Origin: Theocolax elegans
Lineage: Eukaryota > Arthropoda > Insecta > Hymenoptera > Cerocephalidae
Reading direction: 5' to 3'
Assembly (NCBI GenBank): GCA_026168455.1
Contig: CM047428.1
Location: 18,070,759-18,134,758, forward strand
DNA: 64,000 bases
Shown here: piece after piece, positions 29,201 through 39,700 of the stretch
How positions within the stretch are numbered: the first letter of the stretch is position 1
Layout of the letters: every line of letters begins with the position of its first letter
The notes under the pieces: generated by a model
What the model was told of the DNA's origin: nothing
Seen by the model: only the letters and a program-made list of their open reading frames with translations
Databases searched by the model: none
Program-made: the position numbers and the translations under genes

Positions 29201-29363
29201 AACCACCACTCAAAACGCTCGACGAGGTCGTGGTCGATGACAAACTGATCCTATCCAACGAATCCAAACTACCTCTTCGAACAATTTCAGGTTCATTGTT
29301 ATTTATCGTCGATATGTCATCAAAGTTGACCGGTTCGGCCACTACGTCACCCATCGACTTCAT
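4893..29363 (-). CDS. FAM43A: FAM43-like PTB/PID-domain protein, five coding exons (gene span)
   Basis: Joining 29363-29054, 10341-9978, 7715-7327, 6380-5935 and 5492-4893 gives 2109 nt, 702 residues plus TGA, with junction phases 1, 2, 1 and 0 that all keep the frame. The start ATG at 29361-29363 has an in-frame TAA six codons upstream. Residues 86-222 match the FAM43 PTB/PID domain: DPTYKVAYLGN (86-96), RVTYC (154-158), FVWVYRHE (168-175), LRCHAALCSK (183-192). A second FAM43 hallmark, YRPPLERSKSAPKL, lies at 252-265. PTB domains are adaptor modules that bind peptide motifs or phospholipids, and FAM43 proteins have no well-defined biochemical role. The vertebrate proteins are, as I recall, roughly 330-420 residues from single-exon genes, so this one is much longer and split. 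The tail has an acidic stretch (437-455), an Asn run (596-610) and ends GVTV. No signal peptide or membrane segment is seen, so a cytosolic adaptor is likely. Identity is firm. A vs B orthology is not resolvable here. Confidence 0.93.
5168..5218. repeat. (GTT)n microsatellite inside exon 5
   Basis: On the minus strand it reads as AAC repeats and encodes the Asn run at residues 596-610 of the FAM43-like protein. Being in frame, length changes would add or remove Asn without breaking the gene. Confidence 0.9.
5493..5934 (-). other. Intron 4 of FAM43-like gene
   Basis: 442 nt, GTAAGA...TTTACAG, phase 0, AT-rich. No open frame or RNA gene was recognised inside. Confidence 0.85.
5935..6380 (-). 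CDS. FAM43A: Coding exon 4, basic then acidic tail region
   Basis: Encodes residues 355-503. The acceptor is GAAATGCAG|GCC and the donor is TTACAG|GTAAGA. It contains an Arg-rich segment (about 405-420), a strongly acidic segment (437-455), a five-Thr run (456-460) and a second Asp/Glu-rich stretch (FDFEDVEDLDEIVDF, 468-482). I recognise no domain here. It is assigned by frame continuity, good splice sites and coding-like composition. Confidence 0.85.
6381..7326 (-). other. Intron 3 of FAM43-like gene
   Basis: 946 nt, GTAAGT...ATGCAG, phase 1, AT-rich. Nothing recognisable inside. Confidence 0.88.
7327..7715 (-). CDS. FAM43A: Coding exon 3, RSKSAPKL block and helical segment
   Basis: Encodes residues 225-355. 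The acceptor is ACAATGGCAG|ATTGTC and the donor is AACG|GTAAGT. YRPPLERSKSAPKL (252-265) followed by SAIEED corresponds to the conserved post-PTB block of vertebrate FAM43A. Residues 273-315 are rich in Glu, Leu, Arg and Trp and look helical, possibly a short coiled coil. The end of the exon is Ser/Glu-rich. Confidence 0.93.
7716..9977 (-). other. Intron 2 of FAM43-like gene
   Basis: 2262 nt, GTAATT...ATGGCAG, phase 2, AT-rich with scattered A and T runs. No coding sequence or repeat family was recognised. Confidence 0.88.
9978..10341 (-). CDS. FAM43A: Coding exon 2, core of the PTB/PID domain
   Basis: Encodes residues 104-224 plus two bases of codon 225. The acceptor is CTGTATTTCAG|GGGAGG and the donor is GCCAG|GTAATT. 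It carries almost the whole PTB/PID domain, including RVTYC and FVWVYRHE. It is markedly less AT-rich than its flanks, as expected for conserved coding sequence. The exon is entered in phase 1 and left in phase 2, matching both neighbours. Confidence 0.95.
12180..12420. other. CpG-rich patch in intron 1 ending in a (GAA)n tract
   Basis: CpG-dense sequence with runs of alternating CG (near 12193-12203 and 12332-12340), then a GAA/AAG tract at 12353-12412. It may be a regulatory element of the host gene. No coding frame is convincing. Confidence 0.4.
12353..12412. repeat. (GAA)n microsatellite
   Basis: An imperfect run of GAA/AGA units. Confidence 0.9.
12465..12492. repeat. (GA)n microsatellite
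   Basis: An uninterrupted GA run followed by GGAAGAGG. Confidence 0.9.
12593..12640. repeat. (TG)n microsatellite with CG interruptions
   Basis: A TG run broken by GC and TC steps. Confidence 0.85.
15058..15084. repeat. Short inverted repeat
   Basis: GTAGATTAACAT and ATGTTAATTCTAC form a hairpin-capable inverted repeat with one bulge and almost no loop. It is too short for a miRNA precursor. Confidence 0.55.
16165..16190 (-). promoter_or_regulatory. Candidate recursive splice site (ratchet point) in intron 1
   Basis: On the minus strand a pyrimidine tract leads into TTTGTTTCCAG|GTGAGC, so an acceptor and a donor abut with no exon between them (junction between 16171 and 16170). It would divide intron 1 into 12,883 and 5,829 nt steps. 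The donor has C at the last position instead of T, so it is a little weaker than the two upstream sites. It could instead be the start of a skipped cassette exon or chance. Confidence 0.45.
19697..19732. repeat. (TA)n microsatellite
   Basis: An uninterrupted alternating TA run in intron 1. Confidence 0.95.
20225..20243. repeat. Short palindrome TTTCCAT-GCG-ATGGAAA
   Basis: Perfect 7-bp arms around GCG, within a GC-richer patch of intron 1. It could be a transcription-factor site. Confidence 0.4.
21661..21682. repeat. (TC)n microsatellite
   Basis: A short uninterrupted TC run just right of a CpG-rich patch (about 21470-21650). Confidence 0.85.
21874..21918. repeat. (GA)n microsatellite
   Basis: An uninterrupted GA run of about 22 units. 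Confidence 0.95.
22097..22137. repeat. (CA)n microsatellite
   Basis: An uninterrupted CA run ending in TGTG, about 180 bp right of the (GA)n tract. Confidence 0.95.
23564..23583. repeat. Poly-T run
   Basis: About 20 consecutive T. No associated element was identified, so it could be a relic poly(A) tail of a minus-strand insertion or simple slippage. Confidence 0.8.
23806..23826. repeat. (TA)n microsatellite
   Basis: A short alternating TA run. Confidence 0.8.
26138..26217. repeat. (TG)n microsatellite, longest in the window
   Basis: About 80 bp of TG with a single CGCG interruption near the left end. It generates His/Thr and Val/Cys frames that are not genes. Confidence 0.95.
28486..28626 (+). 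other. Short plus-strand open frame, unassigned
   Basis: The frame starts MSEEDTSGITQGSD and continues for 46 codons to a TAG. An in-frame TAA immediately precedes the ATG. The first 25 or so codons look coding-like (mixed polar composition, less AT-rich than the flanks), then the sequence turns AT-rich after a weak donor-like CAGGAG|GTAAAA. It could be a small first exon of a plus-strand transcript or chance. Not recognised. Confidence 0.2.
29054..29363 (-). CDS. FAM43A: Coding exon 1 of FAM43-like gene
   Basis: Encodes residues 1-103 plus one base of codon 104: an acidic and Ser/Thr-rich N-terminus (Ser/Thr cluster at about 41-50), a basic stretch (KSLKRGLGKLWRRHRG, 63-78) and the first strand of the PTB domain ending TGWAK. 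The donor is AAAG|GTGAGT (GTGAGT is the complement of 29048-29053). Reading past the donor gives low-complexity Phe/Tyr sequence, which supports the exon end. The basic stretch sits just before the PTB domain, as in vertebrate FAM43A. Confidence 0.93.
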
Positions 29364-29392
29364 TATGAACTCGCTTCGTTACTCTTCTTCGA

Positions 29393-29467
29393 TCACAGTG
29401 CGGACAGAGGAATCATGTTTCTACACTCGCGGCTCGCAGACTCGGTATTGACGATTTCGAGTCTCAT
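29393..29467 (-). other. Upstream open reading frame (24 codons)
   Basis: An ATG at 29465-29467 opens a 24-codon frame that ends in TGA 29 nt before the FAM43-like start codon. It has an internal in-frame ATG at 29414-29416 followed by IPLSAL. If the mRNA includes this stretch, ribosomes would meet this frame before the main start, so it could lower translation. Function is inferred from position only. Confidence 0.3.
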
Positions 29468-29529
29468 CGCCGTGCCGCAATTATTAATCGACAATACCCC
29501 CGCCACTTGCAATACCCAACCTCCCACCC

Positions 29530-29595
29530 GTTTCTTTACCTTCTTCTTTTCCTCCTCCTTCTTCTTCTCTTTCTTTCTTTTCTTTTCTTTCCTTT
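29530..29595. repeat. Polypyrimidine (plus) / polypurine (minus) tract
   Basis: Roughly 65 bases of almost pure C/T on the plus strand, built from TTC and CTTT units. It lies in the probable 5' leader of the minus-strand gene, where the RNA would be purine-rich (GAA/AAG). It could be a splicing or translation element, or simply low-complexity DNA. Confidence 0.7.
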
Positions 29596-29839
29596 ACGGC
29601 CCGCGGCTCTGTGTTACGTGGCGCCGCTCACCTGCTGCGCCGTTGTTTGTTTTTGTTCCTTGGGAATCCGGAACCTCTCTGTACTTATAGCCGGTGTCAC
29701 TGGTACCTCTTCTCCTTTTTTAGACACATCGACCGGTTGATCGCGAATTCATCTCCCGTGTCGACGGTTCCGTCCTCAACTTTCTGTAACCATAGATATT
29801 TATCTTTCAAAAAATGACATTACAAGAGTTACGTACATC

Positions 29840-29841
<2 letters not shown>

Positions 29842-29890
<49 letters not shown>
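29842..29890. repeat. (TA)n microsatellite
   Basis: An uninterrupted alternating TA run of about 49 bp, just upstream (in gene orientation) of the probable acceptor of the first coding exon. Confidence 0.95.
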
Positions 29891-29895
<5 letters not shown>

Positions 29896-32519
29896 CAAGT
29901 TACTATTTATTGTTCGTTTAATGCATTGGTAATGAGAACATTTGTCAATATCCGCATAAAAATTACATCCTAATAAATAGGTGTATACCTTTCATATTTG
30001 TTATACGTATATCGAGTTTATCTTAAATACAATTTTTTAATGGTGTTGTAAAACTTGAACTCTATTTTAATAAGATCTATTTAATAATTTGCCGACTATT
30101 ATTTGTAACTGGAAATTTTGACGATGTATGCGTAAAAAGATAGATATTTGTAAAAATACATATGTACTACATATGAACCTAATCTATCGAAACGAGTAAG
30201 TCTACTTTCTTTAGAGGATTCATCGATCAAGGAATTTAGAAACAATGGAAAGGTAGAAAAACTCGTCGAGGAAATCAATGACTTTCGGGAAGTTTGTTTA
30301 TTGTTTATATAGATAAGACACAAATATGACACCTGGTAATAAATGATAAGGCATTAAAAATTATAAGAAATAAATTTTAATGCCACGTATTATTTTTGTA
30401 TCGTGTTATTAAGAAATATTGTTTGACTAATAATTGCGTTATTCGTATTTATTTCTCGATAAAATTAACATTTTATAATTTTCCAATACGTACAAAAACT
30501 ATATTGACCGAGTAATCTTACCGGATAATTGATTAAATTGTAACAATTAAAAATAATAATTCATCTGAAAAAACTTTACTCGGCGTATCAACAATTTTCA
30601 GTAATTTAAAATACATTTTAAATATAACAAAAATAAAGTTAATACTCGTAGCAATATATATAGTAAAAAGACGAAAAGAACAACGATAAATTCACGGTAA
30701 TAATGTAAAATATTTCTATGGACTATTTTAATTGTGCAAAACAAATAGACGTAAAATAATTTAAATAATCGATACGACTGTTACATAACTGAAGTGAATT
30801 ACACCGAGCAATCATACAATTTTCCAATTCAAACCCCCACTGGCAATTCACTTTCAAACGCTCGTGTATGTATAGACGAAACCCCCCCAAAAAATAGGAG
30901 AAGTAGCAAAGAGAATCGGGTAGAAATAAAAAGAGAAAAAAAATATAGTTGAGAAAAACAACAAAAAAAAACGAAAAACAAACAGACTGAAAATTTGATA
31001 GAACCAGACGATAAGAAGTCACGGGTAACTCTTATCGTGTAATTATTTCTTAAGCAAATTGCCAATCGGAATCGGAAACTTGCGCTTCCCAGGCTTGCGC
31101 AAGTCTTTGCGAATGCAAATCGTCCGCCCCATTCCAATGGTAATTGCTTAATTGTGCAACGAGAAAGAGATAGAGGGAGAGAGAAAGAGAAACGTGCCGC
31201 TCGGAAGGACGTCACTATGCTTCCGTGGAGTAAGTAATATATACGAGTAATCTTTATTTCCTTAAATTTTTCTATTGCAGAAAGTGTTTTGCTCGTTGAT
31301 GCATCGCTGCGTTCTTTCAAATTCGATTGGGTAAGTTCGTGTCGTGACAAAATTTATGGTCTTAGAAGTTGTTGGTACATATTTATATTTAATAATCTAC
31401 TACTTACGAATATTTCAGGAATTGCACATTGTTGTAATTATAAATGTTTTTCTGCAGGAATTGTAAAGTAATCGCTTGTGACTTTTCAATCATTTTAAAT
31501 GTTTATTTTATTAGGGGTTTATTGTTAAAGTTTGTTTTAGTATTTATTTTTTTCGACGTAAAACGTGATTATTCTGTTTCAAAAAATTTTCAAGAAAGTT
31601 TTACGTAATTACAAAGGTTTTCCAAATAACACTGTGGTAAGGAGTCATCTTCAACTATTTTTACGAATTTCGAAAGTTACTTTCTTTTTAGTTTGCAATA
31701 CTTATACAATCACTCGTTTGTTTACCGTCAACAAAAGTACCTATTTACGATTGCTCAAACATTACCTTTTGAAAAGTATTTTACATTTGTACCTATTACA
31801 TTCTATTAACTCAAAATTGTAATAAATGTTATATAAAAACGTTTAATGCAATGTAGACGCGCAATGTAATGTACGTAGAGTATTGAAAAAGTATTCCCAT
31901 ATGTATAATTAATAATTTTATACACGGATGTACAATTCATTAAGTTTTTAAGATGTAATTACTAATTATAACCATAAAAAAAGGAAAAATAAATAAAGTT
32001 CAGACGAATCCGACGTAATTAGAAAAACTGTATAATAATGCCATTAAATAAAACTTTACGTACACATTCTGTACACGTATTCAATAATTACGAGGAAAAT
32101 AATCAATAAATATATATCTGTATAGCAAATAGTAAGGAAGTTGATCATAAATGTAATCGATCAAATAAATACTAATAAATTAAAATACCGACGTCATATA
32201 GAATTTCTTGTTTAATAACAATAACCGTGCGCATATAAAATAATGCAATAACAAATGCAAAATATACTAAGTAATGACCCTGCACATTTGCGATTTTTCG
32301 CATTGAAAGACCTGAAATTGTTGTCGACCTTCGCTCGATACTTAAATCCTATCTCCCCTATTTCCGAGTCATTAATTTCTTGGCCAAGACGAAATTCAAG
32401 TATAAGAATTTTATCATTCGGTAAACTGTATCTAACAAAATTTTCGTAACTCGTGATTTAAAAAAAATTATTTTTATTTACACGACTGTTTTTTTTGTAT
32501 GTAAAAATCGTATCGCCTC

Positions 32520-32690
32520 GCTCGCAGCTTATCGAGAACGGGTGAACGTGCGCTCGCCGGAAACTTTCTCGGTTTCTCCAATTGCGCGAACGGAAGAGAC
32601 TACCGTGGTGGTGTTTTTTTTCTCTCCGTTGCGCTGTTCGTTTCGTCGTCGTCGTGTCGGCTTTCTTACCGCTCGCGCGCATGCATTTCT
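32520..32690. other. CpG-rich patch
   Basis: CpG-dense sequence with a CGTCGTCGTCG run and GCTCGCGCGC. The open frames on both strands are compositional. It may be regulatory. Confidence 0.35.
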
Positions 32691-33536
32691 ATGTATACGA
32701 GACTTCAGAGGTGAAATTTTCAAGTTAAGTTAGAAACGCGATTTTGGATTTTTTATAATTGTTATTATGTGGCAAAGATGAAAATGTTACTCGTAGCATT
32801 GTGCAAATAGTATAATGAGAAATTGTTGATTTGTTAATAGAATGAATATTTAATACTTTACATAAGATGCATGGTGTAGACGATGCTCATTGGAAAATTA
32901 AAACTGTTTTATTAATATTATTTGTGATAAATAAGTCAATTTTAATATTTTCGATTCACATATATATAATAACTCTTATAATTTCATGATAATAGTTAAC
33001 CGAACCGGAAATATTTCTTTCTCATTCATAAAATCATAATGGAGTTATTGAATATGTCAATACTTTATGCGTATTTCAAATGAAATGTGAAGAAATGTTA
33101 ACTGGCAACGTATACAAGAAATATCAAATTGCTATATAGAAATATGTCACCAGGAAAATATGCGCATACATTAGGGTTAGACGGGAATCTCATTTGAAAC
33201 AAAGAATTTCATAATGATTAATATATAATAATTTATGCGAGACTTATGCAAAACGTACGATTATATTCATATTGTATTTAAAATAATTTAATCATTTAAC
33301 CAAAACACAATGAATACAGGCCAATGCTCATCGATTTATTCTCCTCGTCCGTTATTCTCATTTGTTTTATAAAGTTTATTGCACTCCTTTTTGTTGCGTT
33401 ATTAAAATTCATATAATTATTATTATTTAAGCATTAAAATGTATTTAAATAAAGGATAATGCAATATTTAAATAATTATTGCACTAATTTAATTCTTACT
33501 CAATGGGATGTCGGACCCAAATTACAGGAATCCGCA

Positions 33537-33597
33537 CCTTTCGACCCAAAAATTCTATTTAAAATACTAAATTAAAAATCTGAAAAAGTTCATACGA
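33537..33597. repeat. Internal direct repeat, copy 1
   Basis: Shares CTTTC-ACCCAAA, then AAAAAT--GAAAAA-TT, in the same order and spacing as copy 2 at 33674-33736. Confidence 0.6.
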
Positions 33598-33673
33598 ATC
33601 GCTTAGAACATAAGAAAGGACCTAACGTTTTGATTTTTTTTAAGAAAAAATCATTTTTTAAAAAAAAGCATAA

Positions 33674-33736
33674 ACTTTCAACCCAAACATCGTTATTAAA
33701 TTAGGGATTTAAAAATTCGAAAAAATTTGGGTATGT
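33674..33736. repeat. Internal direct repeat, copy 2
   Basis: Diverged copy of 33537-33597, about 137 bp downstream in the same orientation. Confidence 0.6.
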
Positions 33737-33758
33737 ACTATCTGAGTCCGACATCCCC

Positions 33759-36700
33759 TTTTAAACATAAGGTTTTATCACTAGCTTTTCGATAAAAGTT
33801 TTCAAAGCTTGAGTACATTTTTTTCCAGAAAGCGTTCTGAGTATATAAAAATTTTGAAAAGAACCAGATGAAAGATTCTTCTTCAAACCAAGTACAAGGA
33901 AAAATGTTGAATCAATACCTCATCATCGCTTTATATATACATAGCTCGAGTACAAGAAAATATAGAAATTTAAAAAGATAAGGCCATGATATAGGTATAC
34001 AATTTCGTCTTGAGGGCAATACTCATCATTATTTTAACGAGCGCACACGCGATCTTTCAAATCTATGAAGGACATACGGACCTTTAGAACATCGTCCTTC
34101 CGACTTTATCTCTCTTTCTCTCTCTTTTTCTCGATCCACTCTGCGTCCTTCTATACAGATTTCATAGAGTGGATTATTCGTACACGCGTCGACTTTGGTA
34201 TATACGTGTAGCGAATTTGAAATTCGTTGCGCTTACGTATGTTTTTTGTTGTTCGTGTTTCTTCCTCCTTTTTTTTCACGGTTTTATATATCGTTTCCAA
34301 CGTGTCTATATACACCCGACCAGTGGAATTTTCGGAAAGATCTTGTGGGAAAATTTTGCGATGAGATTCGCGTACTTTATGTTAATCAGTGTACATGTAA
34401 CACAGGTGCTTCAGGTAACGAATGGATGAATTTCAAATCGAACAACTTGGTTTCTTTTTTCTTCGATATATAATTTTAGATAATTATATGTTTAAAAAAC
34501 TAACTACAGTTTACGCTTTTATACACGTTGTATATATTTCGTGCAATTAGTAGAATCTTATTAAAATTTATGGCGTTTAGCGATTGTAAACGTATACTAT
34601 CAAAGTTTATAAAATTAACATGAATTTCAAATTTTTACTCGTACTTTGTTTATAATATTAAATTTATATTCAGATCATGTGCGTTAACGTAGCGCGCAGC
34701 AGTAATTCTCGATTCTCATCTATGTATGCGTGAGGTGTGAGAGGTACCATGTATTCATAATTTTATTTGTATACAATTATAAGGTGTTTTGGGAAAACTT
34801 TCAACTGTATTACTTTAGTATACTTACTGACACGTGAGAACTATTATCACGAGCAATTTTTTATTTATCAAAAAACATATAACGTTAACTACTTAATCGT
34901 TTGAAATTTAATTTAACGTTTTGAATTAAGATATCTGTACTTTTCACTTAACGTTAATTTCTTTTATGAAGCGTATTTAGTAGGCTAGTAGTCCAATTGT
35001 ATAAATATTATATTTCTTCAATTAAATTTTACACTTAAATTTAAAACTTTATTTTCACCGCGGGAAACATTACAATTTAAATATGCAACTATCTTTCGTT
35101 ATTTGTTTATGCAGTGGATAATAATTTTCACACAATATTTATCTATTTGCATTTTGCACATAAATATCGACATTTATAATTTACAATTATAGTTTGTATT
35201 CGCAATTTAAATATATTTTTTTAAATTGGTACTATTACATTACATCTTATCAGTTACCGCATTATTATGCACTATTACAGAATGTAATATTTGTCGATGA
35301 CACAACGCACATTAACTGTAATTTATGAGCCAAGTATTTAGTTACGTTTAATACAATAATTTAGTTAAGAAAATGGTATATTAATCAAAATAAGTAAATT
35401 TCCTTCGGTACTTTATTTACAAATATTTGTTTTTGCCATTTCGTTCTTCCTTATTTTTACGATCCTACTGGTTTTAACGAAAAGGCGCAACAACCAATGC
35501 ATCTGCTCTTTTTATTAAGATCAATTAAAGGAAAAGATGTATAGGAAGATTTTCGAATAAATTACGATGATACGACGGACGTTTTATCTGCCGATAATGA
35601 ATGATTTTCTATTTCACCTATACTCGAGTGAGTGTATTGATTACTATAATTGTTGGTTATACTGCATTGCACCAGTATAGCTAACTTGAAAAATTGATTT
35701 ATCAGCTCGGTCTCTCTTATATTAAAAACCCGTAATCAAATAATAATTAGTAGCTTACATTCTGTTATTATTTCTCTTGTTATCATCATTCACAATTTTT
35801 ATCGATACATCACGGAAGTGATTTCCATGAATCCTGCACGAAATCTGACGATTTATATTGATAATTAATTTGTTTAATTTTGCGAATACGGATTATCGAT
35901 GTAAAATACTCAGGAAAAATGAATATTCTTGACAATGATGATTAAGACAAAAGGTAATGCTCAGTGTAAAAATATATTGTACTAATATTTTATTCTCAGT
36001 GTACGATAATTATTTCGCATTAACATAGTTTAACCTAAGATTATAACACTTTATACATACATATGTACGAGGTACTGCATAAATGTAGTTACGTAATACA
36101 TGTATTATTCATATCGGTGTATAACTGTAAAAGTAATTATTAAATTCTTTAACATAATTGGTATATTCTTGTTAATAGAACAATAACCTATTTGTAAAAT
36201 TTATTTTATACAAAAAGTATTTTATACCTATAATGACACTCTTTTACATCTATATTATGCAATCTGGCGTGTCTCTATCATTTTTTTCACGTGTGCAGTG
36301 TAGATATGTTTTTTATAGTGTCATTTTTTTACGGACGATTGACATTCGAGTTACAAACCAATGCGAGTTAAATAGTCTATATTGCGTCGAATTTCTGGTT
36401 CTCAAAGATTGTTAATAATTACTAGCACAGGAAAAAAATTAATTATATTTTATATTATATATAGGCAATATATATATATATATATGAGCGTGCACATAGG
36501 ATTTAATTAATTTAATTTTTATTATTTAACGTGTACAATATTTTTAATAGAAATTGGATAATTAATTGGGTAATTATATAAAAGAAAAGTATTCACATAC
36601 ATTGTCAGTAAGAAATTAACACAAATTTATAGCAAACGTATTGAATTTACTACTGAAATCTCTTTTTTTATGTAATACGAAAATTCTGTTAGACTGCAGT

Positions 36701-39700
36701 CCTTGCTCGAATGTTTATGTAATCCAAGTAGTATCGCAAATATATACTATTTGCGTTCGCACATCGAAACATTTTGTTACTTGAATCGAAGTAATATTGT
36801 CATAATTAAAATTGTTACAATGGAAAAAAAAAGTTTGATACACCATAATTAGCTTTACATTTTAAAAAACATTTATTTTATAAACTGGATTAATTAATAT
36901 AAAATCACGTTAATTATAGTATTTTAACCTACATCGAACAAAAATGTTATTTCTCCAAGTTTCAATGATGTTCCCCTTTCAATTGGCATTCGAATGCCTC
37001 TTTCTAAAAAGTACAGTACGTACATCTCTATATAGCACGCGAACGAAATTTACGTGATTAAAGCAATTAACAGACGTAGGAACGCGTCGTAATTAAAATC
37101 AACACAATACCCATCCACGTGTTTTTTTTATATAACAGGATAACGTTCACCGAGTTTATTAGGGAGGATGAAAAATTTTTTCGAAAATCCTCGAAATACT
37201 TGGGTATTAAATTGTGCACGTGGACCTCGGTATAACGAAAAAAAAAGAAAAAAATATAACTCGTATACGCTTGGATTTAATGAACTTGTTTCCCTCAAGA
37301 TGTTGTTACACAAATCTCTGACGAGGTACGGAATGCTTTTGCAATGATTTGCATAGATGGAATCTTTGGCCACAAGCCGAGGAATGACAATGAGCGGTAA
37401 AAGTCGTATAGAACAACTGCTTGATGTGTGCCAGTTGGTTTATGTTCTTTTTGTCAGTCTATATAGTTTCCATCGGATAGAAAATGCATTGTTTATTGAC
37501 ACCATCTTCTTTTGTCAAAATCTACTCGTACGAATGATGTTATACACACACAAACGTGTATAAAGGATGAGTTTAACGTCGTCTTTTTCGGTATCCAATC
37601 AACTATTTTAATTCGGACGTTCAATGTATAGACTGCATCGTTAATTGCAATTGACATTTTGTTATTTTGTATCCTAGCGTGGTTTGGACAAATTGTAATG
37701 GTTTTATTAGATGTAGCCTTTTGAATTGTTGACGAATTATCTAAATCTTTTCTTGTAATACTCTTAACTTTAAAGATTTGTTGTACAGATTGAGTTAATT
37801 TAATTATAAAAAGATATATTAAATCAGGGAAAAGTAAAAATGAGAAATGTTATAACAAGAATAATCGGGGTCTTTACGTATTTTAAAGAATATATACATA
37901 TATATGTGTATTTTATTCTCACCCTATACGATCCAGATAGCAGATACAAGTGTAAGATACGAAAGAAAAAGCCCACTCACCTGAAACAGAAAAAAAGAAT
38001 AAAATTAGAATTTCTTGTATACAATTGAAACATGTCAAATACGATATGTATATAATTCCTACTTCGTATATAAATATCTACTTTCACTTAAACTAAAAAC
38101 GGTTAATTAGTATCCGAATAATGAACAATTATAACGAAAGTAATGGTTTACAAAAAGATTGATTGTTGAATTACATGTTCCGCACCAAGCTAAACTATAA
38201 TTTACATAAATCAATTTTAATTAATTAAAATCTTATACGAATATATCCTAGATGAATAAAATTTAAAACAATTACTTCTATTTTGATATTTATTAATAAC
38301 AATAATTAATAATTTGTTAATATCGTCCAATAAATGCAACGTATTGATAAAAGGTAATGAAAAATAATGTTCTAATTAGAAATAGCTTACGAGAGGGGAA
38401 TGCAGTAGAAATTATCTAGTCGGTACAATTAAGGTGATGTGAAAGCGTATGAATGAAATTATATTAAATTGATTATTGCATATAAAAGATTTATTATTCA
38501 GACAAATAATAATATTATTAATATAATAGTTTAATAATACAATAGAAAAAGTATATGTATGTATATATATATACAGAAACGTTAACATGCAATATCGCAC
38601 AGAAATGTAAAATGTCGCAATCGAATCAACAATATTCCTATTATACCTCGCAATTACACTAACAATAAAAACATTGGCTGCCTCATCTAACAAAATCACA
38701 TCTTACGTTCCCCGCAGCTCATTATTAATGATTTCAAATAATCCCCGTACAATCCCGCGATAACAACAAGTTGCAGCACGCGACTTGCAGTATGAAAATA
38801 AAAAAAAAGTACGTTACGCATCCTCTGACAAAGGCGTACAAAAATGACGATCTCGCGTTAAATAGATACAGGTTAGATAGCTAATAAGAAGGAGCGAAGA
38901 AAAAAAGGAAGGTATAGGAAGGAAGGAAGGAAACCGAGATAGTTGACCTAAGGCTAGCAGCTTGCACGCGCACATATAGAAAGAAAAAAAAAAAGAACCG
39001 GCGCGCGAACGGTTCACATGTGAGGCTCGTCCACCGTTGGTTTTCTCTCTCCACGCGCGTTTATAGTGTCGATTAACACGACAATTAACGGTACTGTAAG
39101 GCTATTAATTAGTAGTCCATTAGTATCCGTTCGCGGTTGTATACCATTGCGATTCCTTTATTATTAACGCGAGGTTATTTTACGTTGAGGAAAAGATTGA
39201 CTCTCTGGTGTTTTATATATATATATCTATAGAGAGAGATATATAGATGTGTACGTTAGAGAAGCGTAACCCTGAAGGAACTTGCGCTAACGGGCTTGTT
39301 TATTGGTGCGGTACCGGTACCGGTTGAACGATCTTGTTACACTATTCTGTAGACGATATTGGATCGTTATGATACCTTTGGCTCGGTAAAAATTTTATAT
39401 TATTTATGGAAGGTGTAAACAGAGAGGGTTAATGATATTTCACTTTTTTTTATTTTACGCTCGGAGAACTGATAGGCTTTTGTTACTTTCGTATATTTAT
39501 ATACCTGTTGTTGTAAAAAAAAAATATTTTAACGAGTATATGTATTAAACCTTTTTTTTTTTGATAAACTGCTCTTTTGTGCAAGATTGTCTTTATTGGA
39601 AAAAGCAATTCACGTACTAAATTTAATACAGCAAACACATTAGACGATCCATACGTGACTCCATATGGCAAGCTGATAATTCTTTTTTATCTAAAATACA

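Larger units (their letters stand above)
29364..29783 (-). other. FAM43A: Probable 5' UTR part of the first coding exon
   Basis: The minus strand has a good acceptor, TATCTATGGTTACAG|AAAG, with CAG as the complement of 29784-29786. On its coding side the sequence changes abruptly from a (TA)n microsatellite to GC-richer DNA that continues into the coding exon. I infer a 5' UTR of up to 420 nt joined to an upstream leader exon. A transcription start inside this stretch is the alternative. Several short upstream open frames lie within it. Confidence 0.45.
29784..33504. other. Non-coding DNA upstream of the first coding exon
   Basis: AT-rich with two less AT-rich patches: 31040-31220, with an ATGCAAAT octamer and a CCAAT box, and 32520-32690, CpG-dense with TCGTCG repeats. 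No gene is supported. If the leader model is right, this is 5' UTR intron. Confidence 0.6.
33505..33758. mobile_element. MITE-like element with terminal inverted repeats
   Basis: The left end reads GGGATGTCGGACCCA and the right end, on the opposite strand, GGGGATGTCGGACTCA: a 12-bp perfect core extending to about 15 bp with one mismatch. The element is about 254 bp, AT-rich and non-coding. Two diverged direct repeats lie inside. No clear target-site duplication is visible. Structure fits an old non-autonomous DNA transposon, and the superfamily is unknown. Confidence 0.6.

Noticed and set aside
29627..29635. Minus-strand CAG|GTGAGC in the probable 5' leader
   Set aside because: No convincing acceptor with a pyrimidine tract lies between it and the start codon. 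The intervening sequence is purine-rich on that strand.
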